Origin: Faecalibacterium sp.
GTDB lineage: Bacteria; Bacillota; Clostridia; Oscillospirales; Ruminococcaceae
DNA length: 38,626 nucleotides
Assembly (NCBI GenBank): GCA_022652735.1
Contig: JALCRP010000019.1
Location: 1 to 38,626 of the forward strand
Reading direction: 5' to 3'
The notes under the pieces were generated by a model. That model did no database searches, was not told the DNA's origin, and saw only the letters and a program-made list of their open reading frames with translations. Shown piece after piece: positions 31,821 to 38,626 of the stretch (its first letter is position 1; each line of letters starts with the position of its first letter). The position numbers and the translations under genes were made by a program.

Positions 31821-32852
31821 ATGAAGTTTGATTTTGCGATTGGGAATCCGCCGTATCAGGATGAAGTACAAAACAAAGGAGACCGGCCAAACCCTGTATA
31901 CGATAAATTTATGGATGCTTCGTATGAGATTGCAGACACTGTTGAGTTGATACATCCTGGTAGGTTTCTCTTCGAGGCAGGTCAAACTCCTAAGGCATGG
32001 AATAGAAAAATGTTGAAAGATGAACATTTTTCAGTGCTCTCCTATGAGAGCGATAGTTCTAAGGTGTTTCCTGGTGTGGACCTCAAAGGCGGCGTCGCAA
32101 TTACAATTCACAACAAGAATAAGAAATATGGTGCTACAGGCACATTTACCTCGCATGATGAGCTGAATTCTATTGCAAAAAAAATTGCAAAACAATGCGA
32201 TGATTTAGAAAGATTGAACTCTATAATTGCGTCGCAAGGATTATATCGCTTTTCCGATGTGTTTTTTAAGGAACATCCGGCATCGCAACGCTCTATTGGT
32301 GCCGGAACTGGGAATAAAATAGTTTCAAATGTTATCACAAAATTTCCAGATGTGTTTTATGATGAAGCAACTGAGGAAAAAAAGTATGTACGCTTTTTGG
32401 GAAGAGTTGGAAACAAGCGCGTTTATAAATATATACGCCGCGATTACCTTGAAAGCAACGAATATATTGACAAATACAATATATTTATCCCTGAGGCAAA
32501 CAATAGCGGGCAATACGGAGAGACATTAACTGAACCTATTATTGGCTTACCAGGTGACGCATCTGCTGACACCTTTCTCAGTGCAGGAAAGTTTAATACC
32601 AGAGAGGAAGCAGAATCATTAATAAAATATATAAAAACAAAGTTTTTTCGTGCTCTTTTAGGAATTAGGAAAGTCACGCAGCATTGTCCACCGTCTGTAT
32701 GGAAAATGATTCCTGTCCAAAATTTTACCCTCGCCTCCGACATCGACTGGTCACAATCCATTGCCGGTATTGACCAGCAACTTTATAAAAAATACGACCT
32801 TTCCACCGAAGAAATTAACTTTATCGAAACCCATGTAAAGGAGATGGTATAA
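31821..32852 (+). CDS. Eco57I-type adenine methyltransferase half with NPPY motif
   Basis: A 343-residue protein starting directly at the catalytic motif: MKFDFAIGNPPYQDE, NPPY at residues 9-12. It continues with VYDKFMDASYEIAD, VELIHPGRFLFEAG and VFPGVDLKGGVAI, typical of Eco57I-like N6-adenine methyltransferases. The SAM-binding motif I is missing and must come from the preceding gene or from the end of the following protein. The middle part (about 32000-32700) is clearly more AT-rich than its surroundings and is probably the target recognition region. The ending KKYDLSTEEINFIETHVKEM is a family signature. It is translationally coupled to both neighbours (two-base gap upstream, one-base gap downstream). 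Confidence 0.82.
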   Translation: MKFDFAIGNPPYQDEVQNKGDRPNPVYDKFMDASYEIADTVELIHPGRFLFEAGQTPKAWNRKMLKDEHFSVLSYESDSSKVFPGVDLKGGVAITIHNKNKKYGATGTFTSHDELNSIAKKIAKQCDDLERLNSIIASQGLYRFSDVFFKEHPASQRSIGAGTGNKIVSNVITKFPDVFYDEATEEKKYVRFLGRVGNKRVYKYIRRDYLESNEYIDKYNIFIPEANNSGQYGETLTEPIIGLPGDASADTFLSAGKFNTREEAESLIKYIKTKFFRALLGIRKVTQHCPPSVWKMIPVQNFTLASDIDWSQSIAGIDQQLYKKYDLSTEEINFIETHVKEMV

Positions 32853-32853
32853 G

Positions 32854-35800
32854 GTGAACGCCATCACTATCAAAACCGCGCAACGTGTGGTTCCGATGCT
32901 TTACGCCTATACCACCCCGGAAATCCACAAACATGACGGTTGGACGAAAATTGGCTACACCGAACAGGATGTGGATAAACGCCTGAACCAACAGACCCAT
33001 ACCGCCGATGTGGATTATCATGAGGAATGGCGCGGCAACGCCACTTTTGACGACGGTAGCGGGGAACGATTTACCGATAAAGATTTTCACGCCTACTTGC
33101 GCAAGCTGGGCGTGGAAAACAATCGCGCGAACGAGTGGTTTCATATCAATGGCACGGACTCGCGCGCGCATTTTAACGATTTTCGTGCCAATCGCGGTAT
33201 CTTGAACCAACTAAATGCGGTAATTCCTTATACATTGCGCAAAGAGCAGGCCAAAGCCGTCGAACAAACCAAAGACTATGCTGCTCTGCATGAGCAGGGA
33301 GAGTTTTTGTGGAACGCCAAGCCGCGTTTCGGCAAAACCCTTTCGGCTTACGAATTCTGCCGCCAAATAGGCGCACGTTCAATTTTGATTTTGACGAATC
33401 GCCCTGCGATTGCAAACTCGTGGTATTCCGATTATGAAAAGTTCCTCGGTACACAGTCCGGCTATCGGTTCGTGAGTGAAACGGATTCGCTCAAAGGGAA
33501 GCCGTATGTGTTGAGTCACAGCCAATTTGCCGAAATCGACCCGGAAACCTGTAACGGACGAATTGAGTTCGTCAGCTTACAAGACCTAAAAGGCTCACTA
33601 TATTTTGGCGGAGAAATCGATAAGCTGAAAAAACTTGCTGAAATGCAATGGGACGTCGTCATTATTGACGAAGCCCACGAGGGCATTGATACCTATAAAT
33701 CGGATGTGGCTTTTGACCATATCCAACGGAATTTTACGCTACATCTTTCCGGCACGCCGTTTAAGGCGCTTGCCAATGATAAGTTCTCGGATAAAGCAAT
33801 CTTCAACTGGACGTATGCGGATGAGCAAAAGGCCAAAAGGGATTGGAACAGCCCGGATGGAGAGCCAAACCCGTATGCCACACTACCGCGGTTAAACCTG
33901 TTTACCTATCAGATGAGCGAAATCATTCGTGATGAACTGGAACAAGGCATCGAAATTCAGGGCGAAACCGAAGAGTACGCTTTTGATTTGAACGAGTTCT
34001 TTGAAACGAAAAACGGGAAGTTTATCCATGAAGAGGCGGTCGACCGCTTTTTGGATGCCCTTACCTCACAAACTAAGTTCCCGTTCTCCACGCCGGAACT
34101 GCGTAATGAGCTAAAACACACGTTTTGGCTGCTGAACCGGGTGGAAAGTGCAAAGCTTCTTGCGGAAAAGCTGCAAAAGCACCCGATTTTCAAAGATTAT
34201 CAAATTGTTTTGGCTGCCGGTGACGGCAGGCAAAACGAGGATGAGACTATCACAAAATCTTTCGATAAAGTCACCGCCGCCATCCAGCAGTATGATAAAA
34301 CAATTACTCTTTCGGTGGGGCAGCTTACGACCGGCATTACGGTGCCGGAATGGACGGCTGTTTTGATGTTGAGCAGCATCAAGAGCCCGGCACTGTATAT
34401 GCAGGCCGCCTTCCGGGCGCAAAACCCCTGCCTGTTTATCACATCGAACGGCTTTCTGCGCAAAGAAAATGCCTATGTGTTTGATTTTGACCCCGCTCGA
34501 ACCCTTACCATTTTTGAAGAGTTTGCCAATGACCTGTCGCCGGATACCTCCGATGGGCGAGGCGATGCGGCGACCCGGAAAGAGAACGTGCGGGAGCTGC
34601 TGAACTTCTTTCCGGTTATCGGCGAGGATGAACAGGGCGAAATGGTGGCGTTGAATGCGGAAAAGGTACTCTCGATTCCGCGCAAAATCCGCTCGCAGGA
34701 AGTGGTGCGTCGTGGCTTCATGAGCAACTACCTGTTTCAGAATATTTCCAATGTATTCAATGCTCCGCCCGAGGTGCTGGACATCATCAAGACGCTTACT
34801 CCGGTAGAAGCCCCCAAGGCCGACTTGACTCATGAGGCCGTGGACAACGTTGCGGTGGACGAAAACGGAGAGGTTGCGTTGGATGATGCCTATGTGATAG
34901 GCCGCACGGCAGAAGTATTTGGCGATAAGATTTATGAGGATGTCGCCGGCCAATTTGATATGGCGCTTGCCGGCGTGGATGTGCAGGCATCCACGAAAGA
35001 TGAAGCGCTGGAAACCCTGAAGGAACTGTTCCAAAAGCAGGCGGTGGCGCCGATATTGGAAACGGCGGCCACCGGACTGAAAAACGATATGGGCGTTGCC
35101 GACAAAAAACGGCTTGAACGCAAGCTTAAGGAAGACGGCGACCGGATTGTTGGTATGGCGTATGGCGATTACACGATAAAGCGCAACACACTGGAGCAGC
35201 AGCGCAAGGAAGAACTGGCGCAGACACCGGCGCACAAACAGGAAGAAGTCAACCGCGATTTTGCGCAGCGTCAGCAGCAGGCTGCTGAAGAGCTGAAACA
35301 GCGTCTGGCAGACAGTGCTACTACCTTTGTGCAAGCAGCTGCCAGCGATATGGTTCGTACGGTCGATACCCACAAAAAGGAGCAGGAAAAGAACGGCATT
35401 GAAGAAGGCATCCGCGACCATCTGCGCGGCTTCTCCCGCACGATTCCATCTTTTTTGATGGCGTATGGCGATAATACGGTCACGCTCGATACCTTTGATG
35501 CGGTTATCCCCGATGCGGTATTCCAAGAAGTGACCAGCATTACCCTTGAGCAATTCCGCTTTTTGCGCGATGGCGGCGATTATACGGATACTGCCACCGG
35601 AGAGCAGCGGCATTTTGCGGGTCGGCTGTTCGACCCGGTTGTATTTAACGATTCCGTAAAAGAGTTTCTGGCGCTTCGCGTCCGCCTTGCGGATTATTTT
35701 GACGAGGCAAGCAAAGAGGACATTTTCGATTATATTCCCCCGCAGAAAACGAACCAGATATTTACGCCGAAATGGGTCGTGAAAAAGATGGTGGATATGT

Positions 35801-36141
35801 TGGAGGAAGAGAACCAGGGCTGCTTTGATATGCCAGATAAGACTTTTGTCGACCTGTATATGAAATCGGGAATGTATATTACCGAAATTGTCAAGCGTCT
35901 ATATCGAAGCGCGCATTTGAAGCAACTGTATCCGAACGGGGAAGAGCGGCTGAAGCATATTTTTGAAAAACAAGTGTATGGTTTGGCCCCATCGGAAATC
36001 ATTTACAAGATTGCCACGAACTACATTCTCGGCTTTGACGGCGGAAATAATATTGCCAAGCACAATTTTCGGCAGGTGGACACGCTGCAATGCGCTAAAG
36101 ATGGCACGCTGCAAGAAAAGCTGGACGAGTTGTACGGCTGA
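32854..36141 (+). CDS. Large restriction protein: GIY-YIG-like domain, DEAH helicase, methyltransferase N-half
   Basis: A 1095-residue protein with GTG start (AAAGGAG 10 bases upstream). Residues 14-75 look like a GIY-YIG/T5orf172 nuclease domain (LYAYTTPEIHKHDGWTKIGY, then QDVDKRLNQQ). A superfamily 2 helicase follows: Walker A variant KPRFGKT near 157, DEAH near 271 (VVIIDEAHEG), SGTPFKAL near 299, and the late motif with YMQAAFRAQNP. Residues 750-850 are coiled-coil-like (Gln/Glu/Arg-rich). The last 130 residues resemble the front half of an adenine methyltransferase: QIFTPKWVVKKM (motif X), FVDLYMKSGMYITEIV (altered motif I) and VYGLAPSEIIYKIATNYI, but the chain ends before any NPPY. It is the likely cutting and translocating subunit of the operon. 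Confidence 0.8.
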   Translation: MNAITIKTAQRVVPMLYAYTTPEIHKHDGWTKIGYTEQDVDKRLNQQTHTADVDYHEEWRGNATFDDGSGERFTDKDFHAYLRKLGVENNRANEWFHINGTDSRAHFNDFRANRGILNQLNAVIPYTLRKEQAKAVEQTKDYAALHEQGEFLWNAKPRFGKTLSAYEFCRQIGARSILILTNRPAIANSWYSDYEKFLGTQSGYRFVSETDSLKGKPYVLSHSQFAEIDPETCNGRIEFVSLQDLKGSLYFGGEIDKLKKLAEMQWDVVIIDEAHEGIDTYKSDVAFDHIQRNFTLHLSGTPFKALANDKFSDKAIFNWTYADEQKAKRDWNSPDGEPNPYATLPRLNLFTYQMSEIIRDELEQGIEIQGETEEYAFDLNEFFETKNGKFIHEEAVDRFLDALTSQTKFPFSTPELRNELKHTFWLLNRVESAKLLAEKLQKHPIFKDYQIVLAAGDGRQNEDETITKSFDKVTAAIQQYDKTITLSVGQLTTGITVPEWTAVLMLSSIKSPALYMQAAFRAQNPCLFITSNGFLRKENAYVFDFDPARTLTIFEEFANDLSPDTSDGRGDAATRKENVRELLNFFPVIGEDEQGEMVALNAEKVLSIPRKIRSQEVVRRGFMSNYLFQNISNVFNAPPEVLDIIKTLTPVEAPKADLTHEAVDNVAVDENGEVALDDAYVIGRTAEVFGDKIYEDVAGQFDMALAGVDVQASTKDEALETLKELFQKQAVAPILETAATGLKNDMGVADKKRLERKLKEDGDRIVGMAYGDYTIKRNTLEQQRKEELAQTPAHKQEEVNRDFAQRQQQAAEELKQRLADSATTFVQAAASDMVRTVDTHKKEQEKNGIEEGIRDHLRGFSRTIPSFLMAYGDNTVTLDTFDAVIPDAVFQEVTSITLEQFRFLRDGGDYTDTATGEQRHFAGRLFDPVVFNDSVKEFLALRVRLADYFDEASKEDIFDYIPPQKTNQIFTPKWVVKKMVDMLEEENQGCFDMPDKTFVDLYMKSGMYITEIVKRLYRSAHLKQLYPNGEERLKHIFEKQVYGLAPSEIIYKIATNYILGFDGGNNIAKHNFRQVDTLQCAKDGTLQEKLDELYG

Positions 36142-36162
36142 CACATCCTTCCATCTGCGGTA

Positions 36163-36210
36163 AGAGCAAACTTACTTACGTGCGAAGCGGACAATCGCAG
36201 CATTTGCTCT
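36163..36210 (+). repeat. Nested inverted repeats
   Basis: AGAGCAAA (36163-36170) pairs with TTTGCTCT (36203-36210), and inside it TGCGA (36181-36185) pairs with TCGCA (36195-36199). There is no T run of terminator type. The rest of 36142-36298 holds no gene that I can see. Confidence 0.5.
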
Positions 36211-36298
36211 TTGCTAATAAAAGTATCGATTCCTGACTGATTAGAAAGGCTGCCGCATACAGTTCAGACGGGTTTATAGAGGTTGCCTTGCATTCACA

Positions 36299-36342
36299 AA
36301 TAGACCACACTGGAGATTTTTCTCGGTGTGGTCTATTTTTTG
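36299..36342 (+). terminator. Terminator between the restriction operon and the recombinase unit
   Basis: AAATAGACCACAC pairs with GTGTGGTCTATTT around a 15-base loop, followed by a T run. It ends 22 bases before the 26-residue ORF, leaving no room for another promoter, so it may also act as an attenuator for the recombinase. Confidence 0.85.
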
Positions 36343-36364
36343 CGCCTGAAGGGAGGTGATATTT

Positions 36365-36445
36365 ATGATTTGGATATTCCACGCAGAAAGGAGGGCACTG
36401 TCTTTGGGGTTCTATGATAATTTGAACGCGGAGAGTGGCTCATGA
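36365..36445 (+). CDS. 26-residue ORF coupled to the serine recombinase
   Basis: MIWIFHAERRALSLGFYDNL and six further residues are encoded from an ATG preceded by GGGAGGTGAT, a nearly complete match to the 16S rRNA end. Its stop overlaps the recombinase start as ATGA (36442-36445). A second site, AAAGGAGG (36388-36395), lies inside it before a TTG at 36403. The ORF probably serves translational coupling, whatever its peptide does. Confidence 0.55.
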   Translation: MIWIFHAERRALSLGFYDNLNAESGS

Positions 36446-37665
36446 CAAAAAGGTTGGATGCCGACCGCATCGAAAAGGCTCGGACGAAAAAGGTCACGAA
36501 AAGCAAGCGCCAAATCGAGAAAGAGCGTTTTGAAAATGATTTCGAATATAACCGGTCAGGAAAAAGCCAGCTTACGGTTATTGAGCCAAAGAAGGAGGCC
36601 GTTTCCGATGTTACGGCTCGAAAGCTGAAAGTAGGCGCATATGTGCGTGTGAGCACACAGGAGGAGGCGCAAGTCGGCAGTTATGAGATGCAAATCAAGC
36701 ATTTCACCGACGAAATCGAGGAAAATCCACAGTATGAGATGGTGAAAATCTACTGTGACGAAGGGATTTCGGGCACGCAGGTCTGTAAGCGAAAAGGCTT
36801 TCTTGAAATGATAGAAGATGCTAAAGGCGGAAAGCTAGACCTTATCCTCACAAAGAGCATTACGCGTTTCGGGCGTAATGCGGCGGATATTTTAAGTACG
36901 CTTCAGCTAATGGAAACGCTCAACCCGGCAGTGACTGTGTTTTTTGAATCAGACCACATTGACACTTCGGACGGCAGAAACAAGATTCTCATATCCATTA
37001 TGTCAGCACTGGCGGAACTGGAATCACAACTCAAAAGTGAGGCAATTAAGGGCGGCATCATGTACCGGATGCAGAATGGAAATTATCGATTTTCCGTTCA
37101 TAATACGCTTGGCTACTATCGTGATTATAGAGGACGCGTCTGCATCGAAGAAAACGAAGCGGAAATTGTACGATACATCTATGATGAGTTCCTAGAAGGC
37201 GGCTCGCCCGATGAAATTGCGGACGCGTTGACAAAAGACGGCATTTCTTCGCCCAAAGGGCATAATTGCTGGCGTGCAGAGACGATAAAGAGCATACTAA
37301 GCAATGAAAAATATTGTGGTGATGTTCTCTATCAAAAAACTTATACGCAAAGCTACATTACGCATCTGTCTAAAAAAAACAACGGCGTTCAGCGCCAATG
37401 GCACTGGACAAATCGCCACGATGCCATCATCCAGAAGGACAGATGGCTCGTGGCACAAGAACTATTACTACAGAAAAAATGGAGCAAGAAAAAGCATCCG
37501 ATAAAAGACATTGCCAAGAAGTTCTTTGTATCTCGTGTAAAGACCGGAAAATTGGCGGGGTTTTACCTCATTGACCAGAACTGGAATAAAGAGGAGCGAG
37601 AGCAGTTTCTTGCGCTCATCAAATCTGTGATTCGCTATCAAAATCAACAAAATGAAAAGGAATAG
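36442..37665 (+). CDS. Serine recombinase of the large-recombinase type, short form
   Basis: A 407-residue recombinase. A basic N-terminal extension of about 60 residues precedes the resolvase domain (VGAYVRVSTQEEAQVGSYEM, nucleophile Ser71; SITRFGRNAADIL; SALAELESQLKSEA). The Recombinase domain follows (about 225-330; LTKDGISSPKGHNCWRAETI, ILSNEKYCGD). It is shorter than the 450-600 residues of typical integrases such as TndX: no zinc ribbon Cys pattern is seen, and the C-terminus ends soon after a basic helix. It may be the element's integrase, one of several cooperating recombinases, or a reduced form. No ribosome binding site of its own is obvious; translation depends on the overlapping 26-residue ORF. 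Confidence 0.88.
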   Translation: MTKRLDADRIEKARTKKVTKSKRQIEKERFENDFEYNRSGKSQLTVIEPKKEAVSDVTARKLKVGAYVRVSTQEEAQVGSYEMQIKHFTDEIEENPQYEMVKIYCDEGISGTQVCKRKGFLEMIEDAKGGKLDLILTKSITRFGRNAADILSTLQLMETLNPAVTVFFESDHIDTSDGRNKILISIMSALAELESQLKSEAIKGGIMYRMQNGNYRFSVHNTLGYYRDYRGRVCIEENEAEIVRYIYDEFLEGGSPDEIADALTKDGISSPKGHNCWRAETIKSILSNEKYCGDVLYQKTYTQSYITHLSKKNNGVQRQWHWTNRHDAIIQKDRWLVAQELLLQKKWSKKKHPIKDIAKKFFVSRVKTGKLAGFYLIDQNWNKEEREQFLALIKSVIRYQNQQNEKE

Positions 37666-37670
37666 GTATT

Positions 37671-38087
37671 ATGAAAGATTTTAAAAACATTTGCTTTGAC
37701 ATTATCGACCTTTCTGTGAATGTAACGCCAGATATTTATATCAATCGGAACACTATCACTTTTACAAAAAAAGTGCTGGAAGACTTGGGCTATCCTGCAA
37801 ATGTGCAATACTGCATTAGCGCAGAAACAAAGGTTTTCGCCATTCGTGCCTGCAAGAGTAATGAGGCAAAAAGTACACCGTTTTCCAAGCCGAAGGCGGA
37901 ACAGACAAGTACGCTCAGCTCCGGCAACAGGAATTTCATTGAAGCAGTGAGAGCGATTATGCCGGATACTTGCGACCCAAAGCTACGCTACAAGGTTACA
38001 GGCTGTTTTGATTCTGATAGCCGGACCATTTACTTTGATATGGAGGAAGCGGTAGAAGACCTATTTCGTGCAGCAAAGGCGGAATAA
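37671..38087 (+). CDS. Unknown element protein, 138 residues
   Basis: I do not recognise a domain. The protein starts MKDFKNICFDIIDLSVN five bases after the recombinase stop and is thus surely cotranscribed with it. The first 70 residues look like a small alpha/beta unit (NTITFTKKVLEDLGYPANVQ, AETKVFAIRACKS); a Lys/Ser/Pro-rich linker follows; the last 50 residues form a second unit with KLRYKVTGCFDSDSRTIYFD. No signal peptide or membrane segment. Position suggests a recombination accessory factor or a regulator of excision; this is inference only. Confidence 0.6.
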   Translation: MKDFKNICFDIIDLSVNVTPDIYINRNTITFTKKVLEDLGYPANVQYCISAETKVFAIRACKSNEAKSTPFSKPKAEQTSTLSSGNRNFIEAVRAIMPDTCDPKLRYKVTGCFDSDSRTIYFDMEEAVEDLFRAAKAE

Positions 38088-38223
38088 CTGTAAAACGCAC
38101 CTGCCATGTCAAGCGCATGCTTGAACGTGTTCGGATTTTTGACATCAATGCGTATTTCATTGCTTGCATCAGGGCCATTTTAGCGCGGATGTGGCAATAC
38201 TCTTTCCAAAGAGGATTGCAAGG

Positions 38224-38261
38224 AAAAAATCGCTTGACACTCTATGCGAAGTTCCTATAAT
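38224..38261 (+). promoter_or_regulatory. Element promoter, copy B
   Basis: TTGACA (38234-38239) and TATAAT (38256-38261) are 16 bases apart. The -10 box lies within TTCCTAT-A-ATAGGAA, a 7-bp dyad (38253-38267) that may be an operator. Sequence and spacing repeat copy A at 28538-28576. From 38088 to 38223 I see no gene. Confidence 0.75.
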
Positions 38262-38267
38262 AGGAAA

Positions 38268-38357
38268 CGTAACATAGATATCAAACCAAACGCATACAAA
38301 ATTATCAAACTGCACTAGGGGCAGACTCTTTCTTTTTGAAAGAGCCTGTCCTTTTTA
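38268..38357 (+). ncRNA. Candidate short leader transcript ending at a terminator
   Basis: Transcription from copy B should begin near 38268 and meet a strong hairpin at 38317-38351 (AGG, CAG and CTCTTTC paired with GAAAGAG, CTG and CCT) followed by TTTTT. This would give an RNA of about 90 bases, or a regulated leader for the gene at 38406. Confidence 0.45.
38317..38357 (+). terminator. Terminator-like hairpin in the leader of the last gene
   Basis: CTCTTTC pairs with GAAAGAG and outer AGG/CCT and CAG/CTG pairs extend it; TTTTTAT follows. The ATG at 38406 is 49 bases downstream with no convincing promoter in between. Confidence 0.75.
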
Positions 38358-38405
38358 TATATATGAAAATCAAGAAATATAACATAGAAAAGAGGCTTTT
38401 ATCAA

Positions 38406-38626
38406 ATGGCTAAAAAGACAATAAATGCACTCGATGCAAAGCGGTATATGCCGCAGGTATTATATCGGAAGAGTGTAACTGACACAACGATTGAAGTGAC
38501 AAATGGATTTCGCAGTGGGCAGGTGAAGGTGAAATTGCAACGGGAAGTAGCTTCTAAAGGCATATATAGCCTTAGCTGTAAGGCACAGGCTTTTGAACTG
38601 GAACGCATAAATTTGGATGCTTCGGC
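38406..38626 (+). CDS. Unknown protein, 3' end beyond the window
   Basis: An open frame from the ATG at 38406 to the window end gives at least 73 residues, starting MAKKTINALDAKRYMPQVLY. It has basic character and beta-strand-like stretches (TTIEVTNGFRSGQVKVKL). An AGAGG site lies 9 bases upstream. I do not recognise it. It is controlled by promoter copy B through a terminator-like leader. Confidence 0.55.
   Translation, partial: MAKKTINALDAKRYMPQVLYRKSVTDTTIEVTNGFRSGQVKVKLQREVASKGIYSLSCKAQAFELERINLDAS

Noticed and set aside
34111..35613. Leftward open frame of 500 codons inside the helicase gene
   Set aside because: Antisense shadow; low-complexity His/Arg/Phe composition and no start signal, while the rightward frame has clear helicase motifs.
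38088..38178. Leftward peptide-like frame (ASNEIRIDVKNPNTF) after the 138-residue gene
   Set aside because: It has no start codon and closes after a short distance upstream; too little for a gene call.
38247..38268. Similarity of GAAGTTCCTATAATAGGAA to the yeast FRT site
   Set aside because: Only the half GAAGTTCCTAT matches; the second arm and spacer differ, and the sequence is better explained as a -10 box within a dyad, repeated at copy A in weaker form.

Overview
The window reads as the chromosome of a spore-forming Clostridia member, most likely an Oscillospiraceae/Butyricicoccaceae-type gut Firmicute. Grounds: GC-rich genes with strong AGGAGG-type ribosome binding sites, a yloU-yloV(fakA)-recG neighbourhood, a glutamine synthetase III gene next to a type I glutamine synthetase and an ANTAR regulator, and a spore-cortex type protein with repeated peptidoglycan-binding domains. 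The species cannot be named from sequence alone. No tRNA, rRNA, CRISPR array or intact insertion sequence was seen.

Positions 1 to about 27140 are core chromosome. In order they hold: the end of a metallophosphoesterase gene; a leftward block (DUF554 membrane protein, DUF2804 protein, recG, fakA-like, Asp23, peptide-binding lipoprotein); a rightward block (CBS-domain protein, a 38-residue protein, a Na/Pi cotransporter); a leftward nitrogen and nucleotide block (glnN, glnA, ANTAR regulator, pyrG, with an RlmI-like methyltransferase upstream); then a CYTH protein, a ZIP transporter, ogt-nnrD, a sirtuin, an unknown gene and a 2-hydroxyacid dehydrogenase. It ends with two leftward cell-wall genes: an M15 peptidase and a protein with five peptidoglycan-binding repeats. 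Several genes have a terminator-like hairpin between their only visible promoter and their start (pyrG, glnN, the 38-residue gene), which points to attenuation.

At about 27131-27148 the reading frame of the five-repeat protein breaks off at a 7-bp inverted repeat, and the DNA becomes more AT-rich and of accessory character up to the window end. I read this as one end of an integrated mobile element that split the gene. Its other end and the missing gene half should lie beyond 38626. In order the element carries: a RelA/SpoT-fold protein overlapping a small partner gene (toxin-antitoxin-like); a small serine resolvase; a small HTH protein; a HUH-type rolling-circle Rep; a three-gene restriction-modification-like operon; a 26-residue leader ORF coupled to a larger serine recombinase; a small unknown gene; and a partial gene at the window end.

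The most interesting part is 30791-36141. Two perfect palindromes of 18 and 26 bp stand side by side in the leader of an operon whose products look like a divided adenine methyltransferase (motif I half, then an NPPY half) followed by a 1095-residue protein. That protein joins a GIY-YIG-like nuclease domain, a DEAH helicase and another methyltransferase N-terminal half. Second comes the RelA/SpoT-like gene with its overlapping neighbour. A near-identical promoter block occurs twice in the element (28538-28576 and 38224-38261), suggesting shared control of its modules.
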